This document shows, one piece after another, positions 23,273 through 32,443 of a stretch of DNA of 64,000 nt; position 1 is the stretch's first letter, and each line of letters begins with the position of its first letter. The notes beneath the pieces are model-generated. The model did not search any database, had not been told where the DNA came from, and saw nothing but the letters and a program-made list of their open reading frames with translations. This stretch comes from Ascoidea asiatica. Lineage: Eukaryota > Ascomycota > Saccharomycetes > Ascoideales > Ascoideaceae. The stretch is taken from positions 2,389,880 to 2,453,879 of the forward strand of contig BCKQ01000001.1 in the NCBI GenBank assembly GCA_001600695.1, written 5' to 3'. Position numbers and translations under genes: made by a program.

Positions 23273-26200
23273 ATGGGTATGTTTTCTGTTCCTCCATTGT
23301 CAACCGGTTCTTTAACTTCTAAAACAACTACATCAACAACAACCACTCCCGTAAGCGTAGCGCCAACAGACTATAACAATCTATCAAAAAATATCAGAAT
23401 AATTGATCCCTTATCTAGCTTTTCACCTTCTCAAGGAAACAATGTTTTTTCAGATAATTCTTCTTATTCTTTTCAACATAAATCCACCAATTCCCTTTCC
23501 CAGGAAAATTTATCTTTAGAAACTGTGTTAAATCAATTACATAATGTTGAAGCAAAGAATAAATTAAATAATAAAAACAAAAATAAAAATAAAAACAGTT
23601 ATAAGAATAATTTGAATTTAAATATAAATATTCCATATACTTTATCCTCAAGTTCAAAAGCAATTTCTTCAAAAACTAAAAAACTAATTCAATCAGCAAA
23701 TCCTTTAAACTATGGTAATCTTTTTGCTTCTTCTCTGAATTTATCTTTAAATTTACCTAACCAATCAGATATTACACCCAATAACCTCAATAATCAAATA
23801 AATAATAATGATAATGAGGATAATAATAATAATCAACTATCAATGCAATTCATCAATACTTTTATATTAGATGATGAATTAAACCCAACTACATTATCTT
23901 TCAATTATAATAAATTCAATCAAAATAAAAGTCTTTCAATTAATCAAAATTATATAAAAAATATAAAGTTACCTTCAATTAATGAATTTAAATTATCTAC
24001 TTTAATAAATTCTTCTGCCTCTGATTATGTCACATCCAATATCAATAATAATAAAGATGTTCATACTCATATTCGTACTTATAGTCATACCAATTGTCCA
24101 ATAAATCGTCATATTAAAGATTCTGGTCAAGATGATTACAATTATGGGTATGATGAAGATTCTACCCATAATAAAACAATTCAAGCCTATAATGAGCTAA
24201 TAAATTCTATATTAAATGTTTCAAATAATTACAGGTTTGATTTAAGTAATTTGATTTCAAAAATTTATAATTTTCAAAATGATTTGATATATAATCAAAT
24301 AATCAATTTAAATAATAATTTAAGTGATTTATATTACTCAAAATTTATTTTTTTTAATAGGTTCTATAAAAAATCTTTTCCAAATAGTATTAATAGTTCA
24401 ATCAATAATCCTAATAATAATAAGGATAGTAGTAACATTAATATCAATACTGATAATATTGTTAATAATGTTATTAATGATAATGAAGAAAATAGCTCTT
24501 TCAATGTAAATAATGATAGTAATGAAGTTAACCTAAACTCAATTCGTAATCTAAATTTGAATAATGAATTCATCAAAATTAATAACTTAATTCAAACAAA
24601 TAATGATTCTATTTTTAGTTTATTCAAAAAGATTCAATTGATTGAAAGTATTTTATTAGTTGATCAAAGAAAAATTGAAAGATTATCTTATAAAAAATCT
24701 ATTAATAAAAATCAATATCCTTTATTATATAAATTAATGAATAATTCTCAAATAATTGATTCAAGCCAAATTGATGATTCAAATTCAGTTTTCAATTCAG
24801 ATTCAAACTTCAATTCAGATTCAAATTTAAGCGATTCATTAATTGAGTTAAATAATAATGAATATGTAAATATTAATAAAAGAAAAAGAAATGATACATT
24901 AAACTCAAATCATTTGGAAAATATTTTATCAGATATTGATAATAATATCGAAACTAGCAATTCCAATGAACTTGAAAACGATGAAAATGAAATACATCCG
25001 GATAGTACATACTTGGAACATTTTTATTCTGATGATTTTGAAACAAATATTAATGGAAACAATACTGAAATTAATATTGAAGACAATGCTTTAAACATTC
25101 TCAATCTGGAGGAAGCCGAAATTCAAGCAAATTCCTCTTTTATATCACAAACTTCAAATCAATCTGCCAAAGAGATTTCAAATAAGTTAGGGGATGAATT
25201 CAAACTGCAAAATAATCAAGCAGATACTAAAAATGTTAAACAGATTGCAGTTATCGAAAATTATAAAAAAAATGTCGTAAATATTGAGGATACTGGAAAT
25301 ATTTTAAAGATAGAAACTATATCTATCAATGATAATATATCGCCTAGTGATGTAGAAAATTTTCCCAAAAATAATAATACAGAATCGTTAAATATCAATA
25401 ATGTTAATTCCATTCCTTTTCAAAATATTATAAATGAGCTAGATATCGTCAATACAGAAACAAATGTGAAAAATGAAACTAAGCCATTATATAATGAATT
25501 CATTCCAACAGATATTCCAAAAGTAATTGATGAACAAACAATTAAGAAAAATTGTTCGAGTACTAAACTGATTGTTTCAAATGGAATGGACAATTATACT
25601 AGTAAGCCTACAATAAAATTTAGTGATAGCGCTGTTGTTAGTAGTTCACTAAATTCTAATGGGATTAGTAGTTTAGAAATAATTTCCAATGACTCAATAG
25701 TACCGATAAATGAAAAAAGTTTGGTCATGACAGATAAAGAGAAACAGGAACAAGATTTAGAGGCAATTAATTGCTTGATTGAAGCACGAAATATAAGTAG
25801 ATTAAATCAAATTTCCAAAAAAAGTAAAAATAAAATTTGTTCAAGTTATTCTTCAAATCACACGTCAAATAATCCTTCATATTGTTCAAGTATTACTTCG
25901 AATAAATCTAGATTCACATACAATAATAAGGGAAAAGAAAAAGAAGATTCAAATGAAAAAATTGAAAATAAAGTAGAAGAAATAAATATTGACAATGTTT
26001 TGAATTGTATGAGTAAGAATAATGAATCCGGTAAAGAAAAAAAAGATAACATGGAAGAGTTTCAATCCAGACCTATAATACAAATTGGGGCAAAAGCAAA
26101 TCGAAATTCCTCAGTGACATCTATTGGGTCATCATTATATTCAGTGAGAACACGATTATCAAATGATACACGATACACTAAAGAAACTAGGGGAACAGGA

Positions 26201-27256
26201 GAAACTAGGGAAAGTCAAATGACAAGGTCACCAGTATCATTTATATCACAAAGTAATACATTACCTACGGTTGTCTCTAGTTCAATTTTATTACCATTTT
26301 CTATGACAAATGTTATAACTGGAGCTCAGCCGATATTATCAACATCTAATGTAGTTGTATCACCAAATATAAGTAGAACAAGTAATCTAAGGCTGCATTT
26401 AGAAAATAAAAATAAAACTAAAACCAAAAATAAGTCTAAAAACATAAAAGAAAATGCGAAAGATAAAGATATAGATAAAGAAAGAGAAAAATATAATAAT
26501 AAAGAACAAAAGGTTGGAATTTCAAAATTTAGAAATAATTCGATCTCTGGTCCAATTAGTAAATCTAGAAGTATAAAGAGTAGTACAAATACAAATATAT
26601 CTGGAATTATGGATTCTAAATCTAAAAATAAATTTATTGATATTTCAAGTTCATTGAATAAGATTAAAGATATGGATACAAAGGTATTAGAAAAATCTCC
26701 AAAAATGAATGAGACTAAAAGCAATAAATGCAAGATAAATGAACCTGGTGATTTCCAGACATTAGAAAGGATGTTGGATAAAAATGTTGAGAACGACAGT
26801 ATTGAGACCGGTTACAGAATTGGATTATCGTTAAGTGAAAATAATGGTTCAAATGGGCTATCTGATAATATCAGTGGAATTGGGATTTTTGCTATTGACG
26901 ATCAAATCAACAAAAAGGATATTAACTTCAATGGTAGTAATGATAACAAAATGAATAACTCAAACAATTCTAACATTAATATGAGTAATGATAACGATAA
27001 CTATAATGGTAAAAATAATGATGATAATGATGATAATGATAATGATAATGATAATGGCAATGACAATGACAATGAGAATGATAATGGCAATGACAATGAT
27101 AATGACAATGATAATGATAATGATAACGATAATGAAAATTTTAATAGAATGAGAAATGATGACAAAGCAATTTTTTCATCTTCAAAAAGTAAAAAGAATG
27201 AAGTAAATAAGAAATCAATTGCAATGTTAAGACTAAGTGAATTTCTTAGCAAGTAA
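23273..27256 (+). CDS. Large Asn/Ser-rich protein of unknown function
   Basis: A 1327-residue protein starting at the ATG at 23273 (a second Met follows two codons later). It is dominated by Asn, Ser, Asp and Lys. The only part that looks structured is about 310-490, with predicted helices such as FDLSNLISKIYNFQNDLIY and FSLFKKIQLIESILLVDQRK, which could form a coiled coil. A Lys/Glu-rich segment follows at about 1040-1080, and near the C-terminus (about 1250-1285) there is a (Asp-Asn)n run encoded by GATAAT/GACAAT repeats. The protein ends in a short ordered-looking tail, KKSIAMLRLSEFLSK. No catalytic motif, zinc finger or membrane span is seen. The length and continuous frame in AT-rich DNA show it is a real gene; its job cannot be read from the sequence. 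Confidence 0.75.
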   Translation: MGMFSVPPLSTGSLTSKTTTSTTTTPVSVAPTDYNNLSKNIRIIDPLSSFSPSQGNNVFSDNSSYSFQHKSTNSLSQENLSLETVLNQLHNVEAKNKLNNKNKNKNKNSYKNNLNLNINIPYTLSSSSKAISSKTKKLIQSANPLNYGNLFASSLNLSLNLPNQSDITPNNLNNQINNNDNEDNNNNQLSMQFINTFILDDELNPTTLSFNYNKFNQNKSLSINQNYIKNIKLPSINEFKLSTLINSSASDYVTSNINNNKDVHTHIRTYSHTNCPINRHIKDSGQDDYNYGYDEDSTHNKTIQAYNELINSILNVSNNYRFDLSNLISKIYNFQNDLIYNQIINLNNNLSDLYYSKFIFFNRFYKKSFPNSINSSINNPNNNKDSSNININTDNIVNNVINDNEENSSFNVNNDSNEVNLNSIRNLNLNNEFIKINNLIQTNNDSIFSLFKKIQLIESILLVDQRKIERLSYKKSINKNQYPLLYKLMNNSQIIDSSQIDDSNSVFNSDSNFNSDSNLSDSLIELNNNEYVNINKRKRNDTLNSNHLENILSDIDNNIETSNSNELENDENEIHPDSTYLEHFYSDDFETNINGNNTEINIEDNALNILNLEEAEIQANSSFISQTSNQSAKEISNKLGDEFKLQNNQADTKNVKQIAVIENYKKNVVNIEDTGNILKIETISINDNISPSDVENFPKNNNTESLNINNVNSIPFQNIINELDIVNTETNVKNETKPLYNEFIPTDIPKVIDEQTIKKNCSSTKLIVSNGMDNYTSKPTIKFSDSAVVSSSLNSNGISSLEIISNDSIVPINEKSLVMTDKEKQEQDLEAINCLIEARNISRLNQISKKSKNKICSSYSSNHTSNNPSYCSSITSNKSRFTYNNKGKEKEDSNEKIENKVEEINIDNVLNCMSKNNESGKEKKDNMEEFQSRPIIQIGAKANRNSSVTSIGSSLYSVRTRLSNDTRYTKETRGTGETRESQMTRSPVSFISQSNTLPTVVSSSILLPFSMTNVITGAQPILSTSNVVVSPNISRTSNLRLHLENKNKTKTKNKSKNIKENAKDKDIDKEREKYNNKEQKVGISKFRNNSISGPISKSRSIKSSTNTNISGIMDSKSKNKFIDISSSLNKIKDMDTKVLEKSPKMNETKSNKCKINEPGDFQTLERMLDKNVENDSIETGYRIGLSLSENNGSNGLSDNISGIGIFAIDDQINKKDINFNGSNDNKMNNSNNSNINMSNDNDNYNGKNNDDNDDNDNDNDNGNDNDNENDNGNDNDNDNDNDNDNDNENFNRMRNDDKAIFSSSKSKKNEVNKKSIAMLRLSEFLSK
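27015..27135 (+). repeat. GATAAT/GACAAT repeat coding (Asp-Asn)n
   Basis: Imperfect hexanucleotide repeats near the 3' end of the Asn-rich gene, giving an alternating Asp-Asn tract with occasional Gly and Glu. Confidence 0.85.
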
Positions 27257-27539
27257 CATTTTTTTATAATATTTTTTTTTTTAAGGTCATCACTACAGGT
27301 AGTAATTGAAATTGACTATAGTTATGGCATTGGTAACGATTGCCATCCTTAAAGGATAAAGTTTTTTAAAGTAATATTGACGATATTTGTAAAAAGTTAT
27401 GTGATAATTGAATTGTTATCGTAACCTTAAATCAGATTGAAATCCGAAAAAAAAAATAAAAAAAATGAAGATCCCTATTATTGGACTCTATTTTGGTGAA
27501 AAAAAATATGCATGGAGAAACAGCAATAATCAGATAAGG

Positions 27540-27870
27540 ACAGTGCAACACAGCAAACAATTTATATAAAACAAGTCAGCTGATCATTAGCCAATCGGAT
27601 AGCGTACAAACCAAAATGGAGTAAGCACCTTCACAACTTCCAGCGCGCAAAAAATACTTCTAACATCTAGCTTAAAATGAATTTCCAGAGCTCGACAGCC
27701 AGTGAGGAGCAGGGAATTGCCCTTTGCACCTGACGCATTTCGCGTCGAATGAAAAATAGCCTGATTGACTGGCACAGTGCACCTGCTTGACTTGTTAACT
27801 TAACCACTGCTATTCACTCAGGTCCCTCTCGAAGCTCCTTGCACCAGTCAATAATGGCCTGAATCTAATC
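27540..27870. promoter_or_regulatory. GC-richer island with CCAAT box, likely COX5 promoter
   Basis: Base composition is near balanced here. The segment contains TTAGCCAATCGGATAG with the CCAAT core at 27591-27595, a good match to the Hap2/3/4/5 site that drives respiratory genes. It lies 0.85-1.2 kb upstream of the COX5 ATG, but only about 0.3-0.6 kb upstream of the proposed leader intron, which would place it at normal promoter distance. Confidence 0.5.
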
Positions 27871-27972
27871 CAGCAGTGCGGCAATATCATATGATCATTT
27901 GATACTCTCTGGCTAGTACTGTACTACTCTATTTACCTTAATAATATCACACTATCCTGCTATCATTCAGCA

Positions 27973-28003
27973 TCAAATCATATCATATCATATCATATCA
28001 ATT
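27973..28003 (+). repeat. ATCAT pentanucleotide repeat
   Basis: About six ATCAT units (TCATATCATATCAT-like) in the COX5 upstream region. A similar run occurs upstream of NST1 near 40256-40275. Confidence 0.75.
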
Positions 28004-28152
28004 ACTAAATCTTTCAATATATCATACTAATATCAATTCATATTATAATATATTATCAATTTCCTCCTAATTTTTCTTTATTTGCTCATTTTATTTTCTT
28101 CTTTTTACCTTTTGTTTTTGACTTATTCTCATTCTCAAGGATCATAAAATTT

Positions 28153-28678
28153 GTAAGTATCTCTTATTCTATATTTCTATCATTTTTTTCTCATCATTTC
28201 ATTCTAATTTTAATATTTGTCAGATGAATCTAAGAAATATTTAAGAATATGTAAAAAACAATCCGGAAAATTTTTAAGAAGATAACTCAACAAAGATTAT
28301 AATCATAAGGAATTTACAATAGTTCATAAATTTTCAAAACTATTCAATCTATTGAAATGATAAAATGTTTGTTTTTCTTTTATATATAAAATTTTTAAAA
28401 TATTGAAAAATATCAAAATATCAAAGGAAACCGAAAAAAACAAAAAACTACAAATAAAAATAAAAATAAAAATAAAAATAAAAATAAAAATAAAAATAAA
28501 AATAAAAATAAAAACTAAATTTATTATGATTTTCGGGGATTGGATTTTCTTTTCTTATCTTACTGAATTTATCTACAATGAATTATTTTCATATTTTAAC
28601 TCTAAAAAGCATATTTCTCAATACTAACGTTCAATTTTTTTCATTTACCCTCTTAACAAATTAAAGAATAAAATATAG
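28153..28678 (+). other. Candidate 5'-UTR intron of COX5
   Basis: GTAAGT donor at 28153-28158, a perfect yeast branch site TACTAAC at 28622-28628, a pyrimidine-rich stretch, and acceptors AAG ending at 28666 or TAG ending at 28678, all before the ATG at 28721. TACTAAC is rare in this window, which makes it notable. An (AAATAA)n run lies inside. A leader intron is plausible because the S. cerevisiae paralogue COX5B has an intron at its start codon, but no transcript evidence is available here. Confidence 0.45.
28452..28514 (+). repeat. (AAATAA)n hexanucleotide repeat
   Basis: About ten tandem copies of a six-base A/T unit between the donor and branch site of the candidate COX5 leader intron. 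Confidence 0.9.
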
Positions 28679-28720
28679 AAGGATATATATCATATTAAAA
28701 CATAAAAATAATACTTAAAA

Positions 28721-29185
28721 ATGTTTAAACAATCTATTACTAATACGTCAAGATTAATTAAAACTCCAAGTTTGAAATTAAGTCGTTCTGCTCATGCTTT
28801 ATCAAATGCCACAATAGCTGATTTAGATAAAAGATGGGAATCTTTACCTTCAAATGATCAGCAAGAAATTGTTTCTCAGTTATCTGATCGTCAAAAATTA
28901 GATTGGAAAGATTTAACTTCCGCTGAAAAAAAAGCTGCTTGGTATATTTCTTATGGTTCATGGGGTCCAAGGAGACCAATTCATAAAAAAGGTGACGCTG
29001 AAAAAATTGCAGGTGGTGTATTTTTAGGTTTAGCTATAGCTATAGGAACTTTTGCAGGTCTTAGAATGCTTTCTGGCGATGCTCCTTCAACAATGACAAG
29101 AGAATGGCAAGAAAAATCTGACGAATATCTTAAATCTAAAAATGCTAATCCATTCTCTAAATATTCTCAAATTCAATCAAAATAA
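28721..29185 (+). CDS. COX5: Cytochrome c oxidase subunit 5 (COX IV family)
   Basis: A 154-residue nuclear-encoded subunit of respiratory complex IV in the mitochondrial inner membrane. The first ~25 residues are Ser/Thr/Lys/Arg-rich without acidic residues, as in a mitochondrial presequence. The matrix part holds the family signatures ADLDKRWESLP and LTSAEKKAAWYISYGSWGPR. One membrane helix follows at about residues 98-115 (GGVFLGLAIAIGTFAGLRML), then the intermembrane tail with MTREWQEKSDEYLKSKNANP. Length matches S. cerevisiae Cox5a/b. A CCAAT-containing island and a possible leader intron lie upstream. Only one COX5 gene is in this window, so whether an A/B pair exists is not known. Confidence 0.95.
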   Translation: MFKQSITNTSRLIKTPSLKLSRSAHALSNATIADLDKRWESLPSNDQQEIVSQLSDRQKLDWKDLTSAEKKAAWYISYGSWGPRRPIHKKGDAEKIAGGVFLGLAIAIGTFAGLRMLSGDAPSTMTREWQEKSDEYLKSKNANPFSKYSQIQSK

Positions 29186-29874
29186 TTTTTTAAATAATAT
29201 CTAACTACTAATCTTTAGCTAATATTTAAACAATATTTAAACAATAATTAAACAATATAATTAAACAATAATTTAATAGTATAATCATTTTCAATCTGTT
29301 TTTTTTTAATCAGATCACTTCTTCATTACTTTTTTTTTATCTTTTAATATATCTTAATTTATCATAAATCTTATATTTATTCCACTAATAAATAGTACAT
29401 TAAAGAAATTTTTTTCAAATTGTCAAAAAATCATACAAAAATGGAATAAAAAAGAAGGAGAATTGGTTCGAAGCGGAATCGAACTGTATAAAAGTGAATA
29501 AAGCAGACGCTTCTATAAATTCAGTTTCAACGAACGAAAAAATTGAATTAAAAAAAAATTTTGATGTAGAGTTTTATTACCGAAATAGCAAAAAAACTAC
29601 ACCAAGTCACGCGCTTCTAGCCATTCCGACTTGTTGAGATCCAGAATTGCTGTTTGTTTAATAAATGTAAATATACTAAAAGTATAGGATAAATTTATTT
29701 TTTTGATTTGGATAGGAGAATAATGAAATTATTTATTTATGAAAACATTTGATTGAATTGTAAAAAAAGTTAGAAAGACCTGGATTTTTATATATTAGAA
29801 AAAGAATCAATTCATTGAAAAAAAAACAACCCTATTCGATTGATCCATTTTTCTATTTCGCTTCTTCTATCAAA
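29186..29874. promoter_or_regulatory. COX5 3' region and VPS33 promoter
   Basis: Very AT-rich. A small GC-richer patch at about 29590-29640 (with TCACGCGCTTCTAGCC) lies 230-280 bp before the VPS33 ATG. A GGTTCGAAGCGG phrase near 29465 looks tRNA-like, but its arms do not pair. Confidence 0.4.
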
Positions 29875-32406
29875 ATGACTACAGATTCTTCAAATATTAA
29901 TACAAAATTTGATTTAAAACAATTGAAATCAAATATTTTAGAATCTTTATTAGATACAATCAATTCGTTAGGTGGTTCAAAACATATTTTAATTTTACAA
30001 AGAAGTTTTTCAAATTATATAAATTTATTAACTCCATTTCATATATTAAAAGAAAAAGCAGGAATTTTAAATGTTTTATGGTTAAATGATTCAATTATTA
30101 AAAATATTAATAAATTACCACCAAATATAAATTCTTTTATATTTCTATGTGAAAATACTTGTCTAAATGCTAATATTTTATCAAAAAGGATCAATGAATT
30201 AATTGAAATTGATGATAATTTAAATAATTTCAAATATTTTGGTATAATTTCCGATTCAATTTCAAAAGATTTTGAATATCAATTAGAACAATCTGGAATA
30301 AAAGGTGAAATTCAATTATATCCTTTAGATTTATCTTTATCAATATTGAATAATAATGATTTATTATCTTTAAATTTGAATCCTTCAGTTTTAATTAATG
30401 ATTTATATATTAATAATATTAACGATTCAATTTACAAACTAGCAAAATCTTTATTAAATTTAATACTAAAATTTCCTGTAAATTTAAATTTCAATAATAT
30501 TTTAATCAAAGGCTTTAAATCTAATTTTTTTTTGAAAATCTTCAATAATTTGAAAATTAATTATTTATCTTCTTTAAATCCAATTGATAGAAAGAATGAA
30601 GAAATATATTCAAATTCAAGGATTTTTTTAAATAATATAAATAATCAATTACATAATAAACCAATAGAAAATTCAAATAAATCCTCAAATAAATCTTCAA
30701 ATAAATTCTCAAATATTAAAAATTCCAATAAAAATTCTTATAATGTTAATCAGTTTTATAATTTATTCAATAATCAATGTGATTTAATTGTATTAGATAG
30801 ATCATTAGATTTTGTTACTCCATTATTAACCCAATTAACTTATAACGGTTTATTGGATGAAACTTTTAGTATTAGTTCAAATGTAATTGATTTACCTCAA
30901 AATATTGCAAAAGATATTAACTCTAATTCAAATAATAATGCTAATAATAATAATGCTAATAATAATAATGATGATAATAATAATACTAATAATGATAATA
31001 ACAACCAAACTCCTCTGTCCACTTTAAATAATGATTCTTCAATTTCGAATGATATTTCATCAAAACTTTATATAAACATTGATGATGACTTAATTTTTAA
31101 TAAAATTAAAGATTTAAATTTCGCTTCAATTGGTCCAATTTTAAATAAATTTGCTAAAAATCTTCAAATTGAATTTGATTCAAGACATAATGCTAAAAAT
31201 GTTTCGGAAATTAGGGAATTTGTTGGCAAATTATCTTTTTTACAAAAAAAACAAAAATTTCTTAAGAATCATACAATTTTAGCTGAAAATATTTTATTAA
31301 AAGTTAAAAATGATTCAATTAGTACTACCACTACCACAAACAATAATAATAACAATCAAAATGATCAACAACTTTCAAACATCGAGGTTAATAATGAAGT
31401 CGATGACGAAAATACAATATTCTCTAAAATCCTAGATTTGCAAAATTCTTTATTAACAAATTATATTGATAGTAAAAAGGCAATTGAAGCATTACTTCAA
31501 TTAATTAATGAAGGTATAAATCTTTACGAATCTTTAAGATTATTATGCTTATTATCTATTACTAAAAATGGTATTAAAGAAAAAGATTATTTAAATCTAA
31601 AAAAAGTTATTGTTTTAAATTTTGGATATAAACATATTATAACTTTACAAAATTTAAGTAAACTTAAATTATTATATATTAGTAAGAATGCTTCTTCGTT
31701 ATTACCAATTCTTGATTTAACATCAAATTCGTATGGAAAAGAAGTTGAAGAAGAATTTAATATTAACTTAGATGATCAAATTTCATATATTAAAGATTTT
31801 AATAATGTAAGAAACTATTTAAATTTAGTTCCATCCCTAGGTGATAATAATGATAATATAGGTATGAATAATAACAATTCAAATGAAACAACCGAAGATG
31901 AAATTGAAGGAATTGAAACATCAACAGATCCTTCTTTTGCATTTATTAATTACGTACCAATAACCACTAGATTAGTTGAATCTGCATACGATAGATCTTT
32001 TTTAGATAGTAGTCTTTCTTCATATTTAAATACAGCATCATCTAGATACAGATCTCAGGTTTCATCATGGAAAGGTTTAGAAGATATTTCTAGATTTTTA
32101 ATTAGTAAAAGTAGTGAAGAAAATAAATTAAAATATAATAATGCAAATAAAATGATGGTGAATTTTAATAAAAAAGAAGCTAATGTTAAAAATAAAAAAA
32201 TTTTAAAAAACTTCCAAAGTTTTTGCTTTATTGTTATGATTGGAGGTATAACTTATGGTGAATTAGCCACATTAAGATATATATGCAAAAAATTAAATGA
32301 AAAGGGAGTTTTGAAAAAATTTGTGATTTTGACAGATTGTACTATAAATGGTAATTCCTTAATTGAAGGTTCAGTGCCAAAGGAAATTTCTGAGACTGTC
32401 TATTAA
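29875..32406 (+). CDS. VPS33: Vps33, Sec1/Munc18 subunit of HOPS/CORVET
   Basis: An 843-residue Sec1-family protein. The frame is open 20 codons further upstream from a TTG, but the first ATG is at 29875, giving a start MTTDSSNINTKFDLKQLKS. Family landmarks are LGGSKHILILQRSFSNYINL near the N-terminus, CDLIVLDRSLDFVTPLLTQL (the SM-protein LDR motif), FASIGPILNKFAKNLQ with EIREFVGKLSFLQKKQKFL, and the C-terminal FCFIVMIGGITYGELATLRY. Asn-rich insertions interrupt it at about 370-400 and 505-520, which makes it longer than the S. cerevisiae protein (about 690). Vps33 binds SNAREs and promotes vacuole and late-endosome fusion. Its 3' end is 37 bp from the converging IES4 gene. Confidence 0.93.
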   Translation: MTTDSSNINTKFDLKQLKSNILESLLDTINSLGGSKHILILQRSFSNYINLLTPFHILKEKAGILNVLWLNDSIIKNINKLPPNINSFIFLCENTCLNANILSKRINELIEIDDNLNNFKYFGIISDSISKDFEYQLEQSGIKGEIQLYPLDLSLSILNNNDLLSLNLNPSVLINDLYINNINDSIYKLAKSLLNLILKFPVNLNFNNILIKGFKSNFFLKIFNNLKINYLSSLNPIDRKNEEIYSNSRIFLNNINNQLHNKPIENSNKSSNKSSNKFSNIKNSNKNSYNVNQFYNLFNNQCDLIVLDRSLDFVTPLLTQLTYNGLLDETFSISSNVIDLPQNIAKDINSNSNNNANNNNANNNNDDNNNTNNDNNNQTPLSTLNNDSSISNDISSKLYINIDDDLIFNKIKDLNFASIGPILNKFAKNLQIEFDSRHNAKNVSEIREFVGKLSFLQKKQKFLKNHTILAENILLKVKNDSISTTTTTNNNNNNQNDQQLSNIEVNNEVDDENTIFSKILDLQNSLLTNYIDSKKAIEALLQLINEGINLYESLRLLCLLSITKNGIKEKDYLNLKKVIVLNFGYKHIITLQNLSKLKLLYISKNASSLLPILDLTSNSYGKEVEEEFNINLDDQISYIKDFNNVRNYLNLVPSLGDNNDNIGMNNNNSNETTEDEIEGIETSTDPSFAFINYVPITTRLVESAYDRSFLDSSLSSYLNTASSRYRSQVSSWKGLEDISRFLISKSSEENKLKYNNANKMMVNFNKKEANVKNKKILKNFQSFCFIVMIGGITYGELATLRYICKKLNEKGVLKKFVILTDCTINGNSLIEGSVPKEISETVY

Positions 32407-32443
32407 AGAATATTTTACGGTATATGTTTTTCATTTCTTGAAT

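Noticed and set aside
29460-29530. GGTTCGAAGCGG and CAGTTCGATTCCGC phrases suggesting a tRNA B box
   Set aside because: The T-arm stem does not pair and no acceptor, D or anticodon arm fits.
29815-29874. Upstream extension of VPS33 by 20 codons
   Set aside because: Begins at TTG; the first ATG at 29875 gives a normal Vps33 N-terminus.
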